Shown here: positions 10,663 to 19,398 of the stretch, one piece after another | How the letters are laid out: every line of letters starts with the position of its first letter | How positions within the stretch are numbered: the first letter of the stretch is position 1 | Assembly: GCA_963759375.1 (NCBI GenBank) | Contig: CAVWYY010000001.1 | Coordinates: 496,001 to 560,000 of the forward strand | Length of the DNA: 64,000 nt | DNA from: DASSUW01 sp963759375 | GTDB lineage: Bacteria > Actinomycetota > Thermoleophilia > Solirubrobacterales > Solirubrobacteraceae | Direction of reading: 5' to 3' | The notes under the pieces: model-generated | Told to the model about the DNA's origin: nothing | What the model saw: the letters and a program-made list of their open reading frames with translations, nothing else | Database searches by the model: none | Made by a program: the position numbers and the translations under genes

Positions 10663-11420
10663 AGCGCCTCGAGGAACGGCTTGATCACGTCCATCGGGAG
10701 CGGGAACACGACCGTCGAGTTCTGCGTGGCGCCGATCTCGGTCAGCGTCTGCAGGTAGCGCAGCTGCAGCGAGGCGGGGTTGCCGGAGATCACGTCGGCG
10801 GCGTCGCGCAGGCGCTCGGAGGCCTGGTACTCACCCTCGGCGTGGATGATCTTCGCCCGCCGCTCCCGCTCGGCCTGGGCCCCCAGCGCCATCGCGTGCT
10901 GCATCGCCGTCGGGATCTCGACGTCCTTGATCTCGACCGTCGTGACCTTGATGCCCCAGGGGTCGGTGTGCTCGTCGATGATGTGCTGGAGCGCCTCGTT
11001 GAGCTGCTCGCGCTCGCCGAGCAGCATGTCGAGGTCCGCCTTGCCGAGCACCGACCGCAGGGTCGTCTGCGCGATCTGCGATGTCGCGGCGGTGTAGCGC
11101 TCGACGCTCACGACGGCGCGGCCGGCGTCGACGACGCGGAAGTAGCAGACGGCGTTCACGCGGGCCGGCACGTTGTCGCGCGTGATCAGGTTCTGTGTCG
11201 GGACCTCGAGCGTCACCGTCCGCAGGTCGACGCGGACCATCCGGTCCACGCCCGGGATCAGCAGCACCAGCCCGGGGCCCTTGACACCCAGCAGGCGACC
11301 GAGACGGAACACGACCGCGCGCTCGTACTCGCGCAGGATCCGGATAGCGGAGGCGGCGATCGTCACCACAACGGCGATCACCAGGACGAGCGCCAGCAGC
11401 GCTGCACCGAAGACATCCAT
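10515..11420 (-). CDS. SPFH/band-7 slipin (stomatin-like membrane protein)
   Basis: 301 residues from ATG 11420, preferred over an upstream ATG at 11435 because it follows GGGAGG and overlaps the NfeD stop as TGATG. One N-terminal membrane segment (LLALVLVIAVVVTIAASAI), then the band-7 core: REYERAVVFRLGRLLGVKGP, VDLRTVTLEVPTQNLITRDN, DPWGIKVTTVEIKDVEIP and the helical AQAERERRAKIIHAEGE. Slipins form membrane scaffolds together with NfeD proteins, matching the gene pair here. The conserved core ends near 10665 (VIKPFLEAL); the remaining roughly 50 residues are low-complexity and run antisense to the gene ending at 10662. Confidence 0.93.
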   Translation of the reverse strand: MDVFGAALLALVLVIAVVVTIAASAIRILREYERAVVFRLGRLLGVKGPGLVLLIPGVDRMVRVDLRTVTLEVPTQNLITRDNVPARVNAVCYFRVVDAGRAVVSVERYTAATSQIAQTTLRSVLGKADLDMLLGEREQLNEALQHIIDEHTDPWGIKVTTVEIKDVEIPTAMQHAMALGAQAERERRAKIIHAEGEYQASERLRDAADVISGNPASLQLRYLQTLTEIGATQNSTVVFPLPMDVIKPFLEALQPSDGRTVNRSGSNETISTSSSPSLTRPAPDDSQRPVVASGRSVAPGP

Positions 11421-11875
11421 CACAACACCTCCCATTCCTCGGCCCGGCGCACGGACAGCGTCAGGCCCTGGACCTGCTCCACGACGACCTGCTCACCCTC
11501 GTCGAGCGTGCGTGGCGCCTCGTCGGCCCACGAGCGGCGCGCCCGCCACAGCTCGCCGTCGACGAACACGTCGCCGTGCCGTACGACGCCGATGCGCCCG
11601 ATCAGCTGCTCGGCGCCGCTGCGTGGGCGCCGGCCGCGGATGGCCAGCGCCTTTCGTGCGACGATCACGAGCGCCCAGGCCGCGACAGCGACCGCGGGCA
11701 GCATGATCACGAGGCCGAGCAGCGCGCTGCCGCCGAGCGCCTCGATCGCGAGCACGCCGGCGAGCCCGAGGGCGGCGACCCCGGCGAAGCCGAGAAGGCC
11801 GTAGGAGACCACGTGCGCCTCGGCGATCAAGAGCGAGGCGCCCAGCACCACGAGCGCAACGATCAGGGCGGTCAT
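11420..11875 (-). CDS. NfeD-like membrane protein
   Basis: 151 residues with three or four hydrophobic helices (ALIVALVVLGASLLIAEAHV, then GLLGFAGVAALGLAGVLAI and LGLVIMLPAVAVAAWALV) and a C-terminal OB-fold-like domain (GVVRHGDVFVDGELWRARR, EGEQVVVEQVQGLTLSVR). This is the short NfeD form without the ClpP-like protease. It is first in a two-gene operon and overlaps the slipin start by one base, so the two are probably translationally coupled and act together at the membrane. Confidence 0.92.
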   Translation of the reverse strand: MTALIVALVVLGASLLIAEAHVVSYGLLGFAGVAALGLAGVLAIEALGGSALLGLVIMLPAVAVAAWALVIVARKALAIRGRRPRSGAEQLIGRIGVVRHGDVFVDGELWRARRSWADEAPRTLDEGEQVVVEQVQGLTLSVRRAEEWEVL

Positions 11876-11997
11876 GCGGACCAGGTCTCCTACGACCGAT
11901 GGTACTCCTGGACCTCAACGGGCTTTATGTCCTGGACATAGACCGTTCGTACGATCGGCATCGCAGAGCAATCGGCCCCGCACACCGGGAGGGCACC

Positions 11998-12153
11998 ATG
12001 TCGTTCCTCGCCTGGTTCTTCACCGTGTTCTTCGTTCTCGCGATCGTGTTCGGGCCGATCTTCGGGGCCGAGGACCGCCCGCACATGAAGCGGCCCGAGG
12101 ACAAGTCGATCCGCATGGCGGTGGGCACGTGGTTCCACACGCATCGACGCTGA
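11998..12153 (+). CDS. Small single-pass membrane protein, 51 aa
   Basis: ATG 11998 follows a GGGAGGG site at 5-bp spacing. One membrane helix (FLAWFFTVFFVLAIVFGPIF) is followed by a polar tail (EDRPHMKRPEDKSIRMAVG). The frame is open upstream to 11899, but the ribosome site and helix position favour this start. No function is known. It is divergent from the NfeD-slipin operon. Confidence 0.6.
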   Translation: MSFLAWFFTVFFVLAIVFGPIFGAEDRPHMKRPEDKSIRMAVGTWFHTHRR

Positions 12154-12262
12154 CGCGGCCTCTGTACGGAAAGCCGCACCCCACGACTCGCGCTCCCCGT
12201 CGCAAGCTGTCGGGCCTGCCCGCATTGGAGCAGGGCCGGGGCGGTGCGAGATTGCATCCATC

Positions 12263-12466
12263 ATGACCGCTACCGACGCTCGAACCCAGCTCCAGCGCCT
12301 CCAGGCCGAGCGTCTCGACGCCGTCGAGGCGGGCCTGGGCGACAACGCGCTCTATATGAACGACCTGCAGAACGACATCGAGGCCTCGCGCTCGCTCTTC
12401 ATCGGGCTCGCCGTGACCGAGATCGCCGTTCTCCGCGCCCAGCTCAGCGGTCCCCAAATCGGCTGA
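12263..12466 (+). CDS. Small helical hypothetical protein, 67 aa
   Basis: Predicted all-helical and coiled-coil-like, with heptad-rich stretches (TQLQRLQAERLDAVEAGLG and LQNDIEASRSLFIGLAVTE). There is no signal peptide or recognisable domain. It sits 31 bp before the PilZ gene and may share its transcript. The 109 bp between this gene and the previous one shows no clear feature. Confidence 0.5.
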   Translation: MTATDARTQLQRLQAERLDAVEAGLGDNALYMNDLQNDIEASRSLFIGLAVTEIAVLRAQLSGPQIG

Positions 12467-12496
12467 ACCGCCCCCTCGGGCGGGTACTAGGGGCGC

Positions 12497-12796
12497 ATGA
12501 CCACTGAGCGCCGCACGTCCCGCCGCGCACGGCTCGCGCTCCCATGCAAGCTGAGCCGCCCGACCAGCTCGCCGATCTGGGCCGAGACGATCGACCTCGG
12601 CGAGGGAGGGATGAGCGTGCGCGCCTCGCGCCCGCTGCGCGAGGAGGAGACCGTCGACTTCGTGATCGGCGAGGCCGACGTCGCCGGCCGCGCGCGCGTG
12701 CTCCGGCACCCGTCGCCGCGTGTCTACGGGCTGCGCTTCGAGTCGCTCGGCGGCGCCGCGCGGGACCGCCTGCGGGCGCTCGTCGCGAGCGGGTAG
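12497..12796 (+). CDS. PilZ-domain protein (c-di-GMP receptor-like)
   Basis: 99 residues, essentially one PilZ domain. The N-terminal arginine cluster RRTSRRARLALP matches the RxxxR phosphate-binding motif, and DLGEGGMSV matches the (D/N)xSxxG motif with Gly in place of Ser. These are the residues that bind cyclic di-GMP in the family. No output domain is attached, so it would act through a partner. Its TAG stop overlaps a GTG (12796) that could be the start of the next gene. Confidence 0.85.
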   Translation: MTTERRTSRRARLALPCKLSRPTSSPIWAETIDLGEGGMSVRASRPLREEETVDFVIGEADVAGRARVLRHPSPRVYGLRFESLGGAARDRLRALVASG

Positions 12797-12886
12797 TGGG
12801 CGCGCGCCCTCAGCAAGCGGCAACTCAACCGTGCGCTGCTCGCCCGCCAGGGCCTGCTGGAGCGCGCGCGGACGCCGGCGCTCGCC

Positions 12887-13864
12887 ATGGTCGAGCGGCT
12901 CGTGGGCATGCAGGCGCAGGTGCCCGAGAACCCGTACGTGGCGCTGCACGCGCGGATCGCGGACTTCGACCCGCGGGAGCTGAGCGCGGCGGTCGCCGAC
13001 GGGCGCGCCGTGCGGGCGCAGCTGATGCGCGCCACGATCCACCTCGTCACCGAGCGGGACCGGGCGGCGATCGCTCCGGTCACCGCCGACGTACTTGCGC
13101 GCACGTTCAAGAGCCAGTTCAGCCGCCGGCTGCCGGTGCCGGGCGAGACGGTCGCGGCGGCCGGCCAGGCGCTGCTGCGCGGGGAGCCGCGCACGCGCGC
13201 CGAGCTGGCGACGCTGCTCGCGCCGCGCTGGCCCGCGGCCGACCCGGGCCACCTCGGGCAGGCCGTGACGTACCTCTCGCCGCTGATCCAGACGCCGCCG
13301 CGCGGTGAGTGGGGCGGGCGCGGGCAGGCGCGCTGGGCGTTGGTCGAGAACGGCGCCAAGCCGGATGTCGACGAGCTCGTGCTGCGCTACCTGCGCGCCT
13401 TCGGCCCGGCCACGACAGCCGACATCCGCACGTGGTCCGGGCTCACCGGCCTGCGCGAGGCGGTGGCGCGGGTGCGTCCGCGGCTGCGCAGCTTCACCGA
13501 CGAGCGCGGTGCCGAGCTGCTCGACGTCGAGGATGGGCTGCTGCCCGACCCGGACACGCCCGCCGCGCCGCGGTTCCTGCCCGAGTACGACAACGTCATC
13601 CTCGGCCACGCCGACCGCTCGCGGATGTTCGACGGCCGCGGCCCAGGTCTCCCGTTCCCGCGCGGGAGCTGGATCGGGACGCTGCTCGTCGACGGCTTCT
13701 ACCGGGCGAACTGGCGCGTCGAGGGCGGCACACTGACGATCGACCGGTTCGCCCCTGTGGCCGGCGATCCGCCCGCCACACGGGAGGCGATCGAGGACGA
13801 GGGACGGCGGCTGATCGGCCTGATCTCGCCCGGCGCCCTCCCGGTCGTCGAGTTCGTCGGCTAG
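12887..13864 (+). CDS. Winged-helix DNA-binding-domain protein (HTH_42/AlkZ-like); true start uncertain
   Basis: A member of the family related to the DNA glycosylase AlkZ, usually about 350 residues. Visible features are VERLVGMQAQVPENPYVAL, RAQLMRATIHLVTERD, EYDNVILGHADRSR and GTLLVDGFYRANWRVEGG. ATG 12887 lies inside the domain: the same frame upstream from 12797 encodes the usual family N-terminus (LSKRQLNRALLARQGLLER), but no ATG, GTG or TTG precedes it before TAG 12794. Removing one C near 12808 would join it to GTG 12796, which overlaps the PilZ stop, so a frameshift or an annotation-limiting error is likely. It may act in lesion repair or DNA binding; this is inferred from the family. 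Confidence 0.8.
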   Translation: MVERLVGMQAQVPENPYVALHARIADFDPRELSAAVADGRAVRAQLMRATIHLVTERDRAAIAPVTADVLARTFKSQFSRRLPVPGETVAAAGQALLRGEPRTRAELATLLAPRWPAADPGHLGQAVTYLSPLIQTPPRGEWGGRGQARWALVENGAKPDVDELVLRYLRAFGPATTADIRTWSGLTGLREAVARVRPRLRSFTDERGAELLDVEDGLLPDPDTPAAPRFLPEYDNVILGHADRSRMFDGRGPGLPFPRGSWIGTLLVDGFYRANWRVEGGTLTIDRFAPVAGDPPATREAIEDEGRRLIGLISPGALPVVEFVG

Positions 13865-13875
13865 AACAGTGGGGG

Positions 13876-15549
13876 ATGCCTCGCGGCCGTTCCCGTTATG
13901 CGACGCCCGGGCCACGGGCCGGCTCCGTGCTGCTCGACACGCGCGGCGTGCGTCGGCGCCGCCGCCGGCGGCGCGGCTACGGACGCGGCGGCGGGTTCCG
14001 CTGGGGCCGCCTGTTCCGCTGGATGCTCGCGCTCGCGATCCTCGGCGGGATCGGCTACGGGGTGTATCTCTGGCGGGCGCGCGAGGACGCCGTCCAGGCG
14101 CGTCATGACGCGGCGCAGCGGTTCGTCGCCGCCTGGACGAAGGGCGACGAGAAGGCGATGTGGCGCGAGCTCACGCCGCAGGCGCAGCGCAGTACCCCGG
14201 AGCGCCGGTTCGTCACCGCCTACGCCAACGCCGACCGGGCGGCCGGGGTCGAGGTCGTCAGGGCGGGCCGGCTGGGGGAGGAGCGCGACGGGCGGATCGC
14301 CGTGCCCGTGCGCGTCAGGACCGACATCTTCAAGACGCTGACCGGCACGATGCAGGTCCCGGTGTCCGGCAAGGGCGACGAGGCCGGCGTCGACTGGAAC
14401 TTCTCGCTCCGGCTGCCCGGCCTCGGCCGTGACGAGGCGGTGGTCCGGCGGGCCGGCCGCGAGCCCCGCCGCGCCATGATCATGGCCGCCGACGGCAGCG
14501 CGCTCGACGCGACGCCGATCGGCGCCAACATCGCCGGCCGCAGCGGCGACAACCCGACCGGGCTCCAGCGCCAGTTCGACGACCGGCTGGGCGGCCATCC
14601 GTCCGCGCGCCTGCTGTTCGGCGATCGGGTCATCGCCCGCACCAAGGCGGTCGGCGGGCGGCCGGTGCGGACCACGCTCGAGCCCCGGCTGATGGCGGCG
14701 GCCAACGACGCGCTGGGCGGCAAGCTCGGCGGCGTCGCCGTGATCCGGCCGCGCGATGGCGCCGTGCAGGCGCTCGCGGGGCTCGCGGTGTCGGCGCCGC
14801 AGCCGCCCGGCTCCACGTTCAAGATCATCACCACCGCCGCGGCGCTCGACCACAAGGTGGCGACGCCGGACACGAGCTTCCCGGTGCGGACCGCCGCCAC
14901 GCTGTCGGGCGTCAGCCTGCGCAACGCGGGCGGCGAGGCGTGCGGCGGCTCGCTGTACGAGGCGTTCGTCGAGTCCTGCAACTCGGTGTTCGCGCCGCTC
15001 GGCGCCAAGGTCGGCTCGCGCCGGCTGGTCAAGGCCGCCGAGGCGTTCGGCTTCAACGAGAAGCCGCGGATCCCGGCGGCGCTCCCGAACACGATGTCCA
15101 AGAACCTCAAGGACGACCTGGCTGTCGGCGCCGCGGCGATCGGGCAGGACCGCGACCTGGCGACGCCGCTGGGGATGGCGAGCGTCGGCGCCACGATCGC
15201 CAATGACGGCCGCCGAGCGCGCCCGCGCGTGACCACGCTGGACAAGGTCGAGCGCCGTCGCGTGATCCCGCGCCGCGTGGCCGGCCAGGTGACCGACATG
15301 ATGATCGGCGTCGTGCGCGGCGGCACCGGCACGGCGGCGGCGCTGCCCGGCGTGACCGTCGCGGGGAAGACCGGCACCGCCGAGCTGCGCCCGAACTCGA
15401 GCGACCCGAAGGACGCCGACGCCTGGTTCGTCGCGTTCGCGCCCGCCGAGAAGCCGCGCGTCGCCGTCGCCGTGATGCTGGTCGGCGCCGGGTTTGGCGG
15501 CACCGCCGCTGCGCCGGTCGCCCGGCGTGTGCTCGCTGCGGCGTTGTGA
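13876..15549 (+). CDS. Penicillin-binding protein (transpeptidase) with NTF2-like N-terminal domain
   Basis: 557 residues. A very basic cytoplasmic start (RRRRRRRRGYGRGGG) precedes one membrane helix (LFRWMLALAILGGIGYGVYL). The next 120 residues (HDAAQRFVAAWTKGDEKAMW) form a MecA-N/NTF2-like domain. The transpeptidase domain carries the SxxK motif in PGSTFKIIT (Ser about 313), SxN in ESCNSVF (Ser about 367) and KTG in AGKTGTAEL (Lys about 498). It cross-links peptidoglycan outside the membrane and should bind beta-lactams. It lacks a glycosyltransferase domain, so it is a class B type. ATG 13876 follows a run of Gs. Confidence 0.93.
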   Translation: MPRGRSRYATPGPRAGSVLLDTRGVRRRRRRRRGYGRGGGFRWGRLFRWMLALAILGGIGYGVYLWRAREDAVQARHDAAQRFVAAWTKGDEKAMWRELTPQAQRSTPERRFVTAYANADRAAGVEVVRAGRLGEERDGRIAVPVRVRTDIFKTLTGTMQVPVSGKGDEAGVDWNFSLRLPGLGRDEAVVRRAGREPRRAMIMAADGSALDATPIGANIAGRSGDNPTGLQRQFDDRLGGHPSARLLFGDRVIARTKAVGGRPVRTTLEPRLMAAANDALGGKLGGVAVIRPRDGAVQALAGLAVSAPQPPGSTFKIITTAAALDHKVATPDTSFPVRTAATLSGVSLRNAGGEACGGSLYEAFVESCNSVFAPLGAKVGSRRLVKAAEAFGFNEKPRIPAALPNTMSKNLKDDLAVGAAAIGQDRDLATPLGMASVGATIANDGRRARPRVTTLDKVERRRVIPRRVAGQVTDMMIGVVRGGTGTAAALPGVTVAGKTGTAELRPNSSDPKDADAWFVAFAPAEKPRVAVAVMLVGAGFGGTAAAPVARRVLAAAL

Positions 15550-15552
15550 TCT

Positions 15553-15704
15553 CGGCGAACGTCAACTGCGGCTGGGTAGGGAGTCAGGGATCCAACGCAC
15601 CGGTTTCGCGTGGGGCGGTTTATGCTCGCATAGCGCACGTTTCCCGACCCACGCGAAACTGGTAAATCGTCGCTTCCCCACCCAGCCGCAGTTGACGTTC
15701 GCCG
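15553..15704. repeat. 152-bp nested palindromic element
   Basis: A perfect 25-bp inverted repeat forms the ends (15553-15577 and 15680-15704). Inside it is a second pair, 14 of 15 matching (15600-15614 and 15648-15662, core TTTCGCGTGGG), and a small central hairpin TATGC-TC-GCATA (15621-15632). The two halves look like diverged inverted copies of one unit of about 75 bp. It starts 4 bp after the PBP stop and fills most of the 280-bp gap before the permease gene. No target-site duplication is visible. It could be a REP/BIME- or MITE-like element or a structured RNA. Confidence 0.85.
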
Positions 15705-15831
15705 GAGCTACCCCTGCGCGGCGGGCAGCACGGGCAGCGCCTGTCCGGCGATCGAACGACCCAGGGTTCATCCGACGTAACCGCCCGGTGGACGACCACG
15801 CGCCGCTCGTGACTCCAGCAACGTGCGGCGC

Positions 15832-17538
15832 ATGGCCACCGCACACCTTCCGCTCCCCGCCTCGGCGGCCCCGGGCAGGCGCCGCCTGCGGCGCGAGATC
15901 GGCGTCGTCGGCCTGCTGTTCACCTCGGTCGGCTCGATCATCGGCTCGGGCTGGCTGTTCGGTGCGCTGAGCGCATCGAAGATCGCTGGTCCGGCCGCCC
16001 TGCTGTCGTGGGTCATCGGCGGAGCCGCGATGATCCTGCTCGCCCTTGTCCACGCCGAGCTCGGCGGGATGTACCCGGTGGCCGGCGGCAGCGCGCGCTT
16101 CCCGCACTACGCGTTCGGGAGCCTCGCCGGGTTCGCCGGCGGCTGGTTCGCGTTCCTGGGCGCCGTCACGACCGCCCCGATCGAGGTCGAGGCGGCGATC
16201 CAGTACTCGAGCAACTACGTCAACGGGCTCACCAAGCTCAGCAACGGCACGCCGGTGCTCACCAGCACCGGCTACCTGGTCGCCGCCGGGCTGATGCTCC
16301 TGTTCTCCGCGATCAACGTGATGGGCGTCAAGTGGCTGTCGGAGACGAACAAGGTCGCGGTCTGGTGGAAGATCGCGATCCCGGTCCTGACCGTGGTGGC
16401 GATCGTGCTGTCGGCGTTCCACACCTCCAACTTCTCCGCCGGAGGGGGGTTCATGCCGTTCGGCTGGAAGGGCGTGTTCACCGCGGTCGCCTCCGGCGGC
16501 GTGATCTTCGCCTACCTCGGCTTCGAGCAGGCGATCCAGCTCGGCGGCGAGTCGCAGAACCCGCACCGCGACATCCCGCTCGCCGTCATCGGCTCGATGA
16601 TCCTCGGCGTCGTCCTGTACATCCTGCTGCAGGTCGCGTTCCTCGGCGGCCTGAATCCGGACAGCCTGGGCCACGGCTGGACCGACGTCGCGTTCAGCGG
16701 CAACGGGGCCACGTACGGGCCGTTCGCGGGCCTGGCCACCGCCCTCGGGCTCGGCTGGCTCGCGACGCTCCTCTACATCGACGCGATCATCTCGCCGGGC
16801 GGCACCGGCCTGCTGTACGTCGGCACCAGCTCGCGCGTCTCGTTCGCGCTCGCGCGCAACCGCTACATCCCGCGGCAGTTCGCCGGTCTCAGCGGCCGCG
16901 GCGTGCCGTTCCTGGCCATCGCCTTCTCGTTCCTGTGCGGGATGATCGTGTTCCTGCCGTTCCCGGGCTGGCAGCAGCTCGTCGGGTTCATCACGTCGGC
17001 CACCGTGCTCGCCTACGCGACGGCGCCGCTGGCGTTCGGGGCGCTGCGCCGCGAGGTGCCCGACCACGCGCGGCCGTTCCGGCTCCCGGGCGGCGTGGTG
17101 CTCGCGCCGGCGGCGTTCATCGTCGCCAACGAGCTGATCCTCTTCTCCGGCTGGGCTGTCGTCTGGAAGCTGATCGTCGCAATCCTCATCGGGTTCGCCC
17201 TGCTGGCGATCTCGGCGGCGACGTCGGCGCCCGAGCACCGGCCCGCGATCGAGTGGCGCGCGGGCACCTGGCTGGTCCCGTACCTCATCGGGCTCGCGGT
17301 CATCTCGTACCTGAGCTCGTTCGACACCGGTACGCCCAGCTCGGTGCTCGGGCTGCACGGCCCGACCAACGACCTGCACTTCGGCTGGGACGTGCTGGTC
17401 ATGGCCGTGTTCAGCCTGGTCGTCTACGTGGTGGCGGTGCGGATGCGCCTCCCGCGCCAGGAGATCGAGCAGAACATCGGCGACGTCACGGCCGAGGCCG
17501 AGGCAGAGGAAGCCGCCGTCGCGTTGCCCACACCGTGA
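15832..17538 (+). CDS. APC-superfamily amino-acid permease
   Basis: A 568-residue integral membrane transporter with about 12-14 helices. The APC signature in helix 1 is clear (GLLFTSVGSIIGSGWLFG), followed by GGMYPVAGGSARFPHYAFGS and GVIFAYLGFEQAIQLGGESQ in the helix-6 region. It probably exchanges or imports amino acids, but the substrate cannot be read. ATG 15832 is chosen; a GTG nine bases upstream in frame is an alternative. The acidic C-terminal tail (DVTAEAEAEEAAVALP) overlaps the convergent MFS gene by 53 bp. Confidence 0.92.
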   Translation: MATAHLPLPASAAPGRRRLRREIGVVGLLFTSVGSIIGSGWLFGALSASKIAGPAALLSWVIGGAAMILLALVHAELGGMYPVAGGSARFPHYAFGSLAGFAGGWFAFLGAVTTAPIEVEAAIQYSSNYVNGLTKLSNGTPVLTSTGYLVAAGLMLLFSAINVMGVKWLSETNKVAVWWKIAIPVLTVVAIVLSAFHTSNFSAGGGFMPFGWKGVFTAVASGGVIFAYLGFEQAIQLGGESQNPHRDIPLAVIGSMILGVVLYILLQVAFLGGLNPDSLGHGWTDVAFSGNGATYGPFAGLATALGLGWLATLLYIDAIISPGGTGLLYVGTSSRVSFALARNRYIPRQFAGLSGRGVPFLAIAFSFLCGMIVFLPFPGWQQLVGFITSATVLAYATAPLAFGALRREVPDHARPFRLPGGVVLAPAAFIVANELILFSGWAVVWKLIVAILIGFALLAISAATSAPEHRPAIEWRAGTWLVPYLIGLAVISYLSSFDTGTPSSVLGLHGPTNDLHFGWDVLVMAVFSLVVYVVAVRMRLPRQEIEQNIGDVTAEAEAEEAAVALPTP

Positions 17539-18643
17539 GAGCCGCCAGGAAGGCGCAGGTCGCGCACGTACCCCACGCGACCGCGAACCGCTCGTGCTCG
17601 GCCAGGATGCCGATGGCGAGCGGGCCCAGGATCGCCCCGGTGAAGAGGCCGGCCATAAGGACGCCGACTGCCCACGCCGGGGCGCCTGGGCTTCGCTGCA
17701 CGACCGCGAGCGTCAGCCCGCCGGGCCACGCCCAGCCGGCGCTCCCGGCCAGCAGCGCGGCGACGACGATCAGCGCCGGCTCGCCGGCGATCAGCAGCAG
17801 GTAGCCGCCGACGCTCAGCGCCAGCATCGCGGCCACCGTCCTCAACGGTTCCTGGCCGCGGCGGTCGGCGAGCCACCCCACGCCGATGCGGCTCACGGTC
17901 GCCGCCAGGCTCACCGCTCCGAGCAGCAGGCCCGCGGCCGCCTGGCTCATACCGCTGCGCTCCGCGTAGAGGATCAGGAACGAGATGAAGCCGACGCCGG
18001 CGGCGCTGGCGAACGCGGCGGCGACCGCCAGCGCGTGCACCGAGGTCAGCCCGCGGGGGCGCACGAACGCCGCCGGGGGCGCGGTGGCGCCGGCGGGGGC
18101 GAGCGCGGCGGACGTGAGCGCCAGCGCCGCGACCGCGAGGAACGCCCAGCGCCAGCCGAACGGGATCGCGACCAGCGGCAGCGCGAGCCCGGCCAGCAGC
18201 GACGCGAGCGTGGCGCCGGACTGCTGGGCGCCGAACGCCAGACCCTGCCGGTGCCCGGCGATCTCGCGGCGGAGCAACGCGGCCACCGAGGGCCCGCCGA
18301 ACGCGTTGGCGACGCCGCCGACGACGAGCAGCGCGGTGAGGCTGAGCGCCGACTGCGCCAGCCCCGCGATGGCCAGGCACGACAGCGCGGTGAGCGTCGC
18401 GGCGATCCGCATCCCGGCCTGCGGCCCGATGCGCTCGACGAGGCGTCCCGCGGGTGTCGAGACCAGCGCGCACATGACGTGGAAGACCGCGATCGCCAGG
18501 CCGACGCCGGAGTCGCCGAACGCGAAGTCGTCCGGGATCCGCGACGCCAGGCTCGCGGTGAGGAACGCCGGCAGGACGCCCGAGATCATCAGGCCGGGGC
18601 CCGCCACGAGCGCGCGGCGGGCACGGGCCGACAACGCGGCCAT
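17486..18643 (-). CDS. MFS transporter, candidate aromatic-acid exporter
   Basis: 385 residues with about 12 hydrophobic helices and the MFS loop motifs GRLVERIGPQAGMR (helices 2-3) and GWLADRRGQEPLR (helices 8-9). Its ATG overlaps the stop of the DAHP synthase gene as TGATG, so translation is probably coupled. Position as last gene after a chorismate-lyase-like enzyme and a DAHP synthase suggests export of an aromatic product such as 4-hydroxybenzoate; this is inference from context only. No drug-specific motif was seen. Confidence 0.88.
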   Translation of the reverse strand: MAALSARARRALVAGPGLMISGVLPAFLTASLASRIPDDFAFGDSGVGLAIAVFHVMCALVSTPAGRLVERIGPQAGMRIAATLTALSCLAIAGLAQSALSLTALLVVGGVANAFGGPSVAALLRREIAGHRQGLAFGAQQSGATLASLLAGLALPLVAIPFGWRWAFLAVAALALTSAALAPAGATAPPAAFVRPRGLTSVHALAVAAAFASAAGVGFISFLILYAERSGMSQAAAGLLLGAVSLAATVSRIGVGWLADRRGQEPLRTVAAMLALSVGGYLLLIAGEPALIVVAALLAGSAGWAWPGGLTLAVVQRSPGAPAWAVGVLMAGLFTGAILGPLAIGILAEHERFAVAWGTCATCAFLAALTVWATRRRLPLPRPRP

Positions 18644-19398
18644 CAGGCGGCAGCGAGCTGCGGGACCGGCCGGAGCGCGTCGGCGAGAGCGAGGACGTCG
18701 GCCGCGAAGCCGGGGAACTCCTCGGTGGTCAGGGCCTGCGGGCCGTCGGACAGCGCCGTCGCCGGGTCCGGGTGGACCTCGACGATCAGCCCGTCGGCGC
18801 CCGCCGCGACGGCGGCCAGGCTGAGCGGCCGGACCAGCTCGCGCCGCCCGGCGGCATGGCTCGGATCGACGATCACCGGCAGGTCCGTGCGCTCCTTGAG
18901 CACCGGGACCGCCGCCACGTCGAGCGTGTAGCGAGTGGAGCGCTCGAACGTGCGGATGCCGCGCTCGCAGAGCGTCACGTCCTCGTTGCCCTCCACCAGG
19001 AGGTACTCGGCGGCGGACAGCAGCTCGTCGATCGTGGCGGCGGCGCCGCGCTTGAGCAGCGCGGGGCGGCCCGAGCGGCCGACCTCGGTGAGCAGCGCGA
19101 AGTTCTGCATGTTCCGCGCGCCGATCTGGATCACGTCGGCCACCTCCAGCACCGCGTCGAGCTGGCGGACATCCGTCAGCTCGGTCACCACCGGCAGACC
19201 GGTGGCGGCGCGCGCCTCGGCGAGGATGCGCAGGCCCTCGCGGCCGAGGCCCTGGAAGCTGTGCGGGCTCGTACGCGGCTTGAAGGCGCCCCCGCGGAGC
19301 ATCGTCGCGCCGCCGGCGGCGACGGCGCGGGCGGCCGCAAAGGTCTGCTCGTGCGACTCGACGCCGCACGGGCCGGCGATCAGCGTGAACGGCTTCAT
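18643..19398 (-). CDS. aroF: 3-deoxy-7-phosphoheptulonate (DAHP) synthase, type I-beta catalytic core
   Basis: Condenses phosphoenolpyruvate and erythrose-4-phosphate, the first shikimate-pathway step. The 251 residues show the I-beta/KDOPS-like barrel: LIAGPCGVES, GGAFKPRTSPHSFQGLG, IQIGARNMQNFALL, LLKRGAAATIDE, EGNEDVTLCERGIRTF, IVDPSHAAGRRELV and EVHPDP. It is only the barrel, without the N-terminal ferredoxin-like or C-terminal chorismate-mutase-like regulatory domains, so it is expected to be insensitive to aromatic feedback. It overlaps the upstream lyase gene by ATGA and the MFS gene by TGATG, which suggests it feeds a dedicated pathway rather than general aromatic synthesis. Confidence 0.93.
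   Translation of the reverse strand: MKPFTLIAGPCGVESHEQTFAAARAVAAGGATMLRGGAFKPRTSPHSFQGLGREGLRILAEARAATGLPVVTELTDVRQLDAVLEVADVIQIGARNMQNFALLTEVGRSGRPALLKRGAAATIDELLSAAEYLLVEGNEDVTLCERGIRTFERSTRYTLDVAAVPVLKERTDLPVIVDPSHAAGRRELVRPLSLAAVAAGADGLIVEVHPDPATALSDGPQALTTEEFPGFAADVLALADALRPVPQLAAA

Noticed and set aside
15562..17379. 605-codon frame opposite the permease
   Set aside because: Mirror of a clear transporter; extremely Arg/Asp-rich with no domain.
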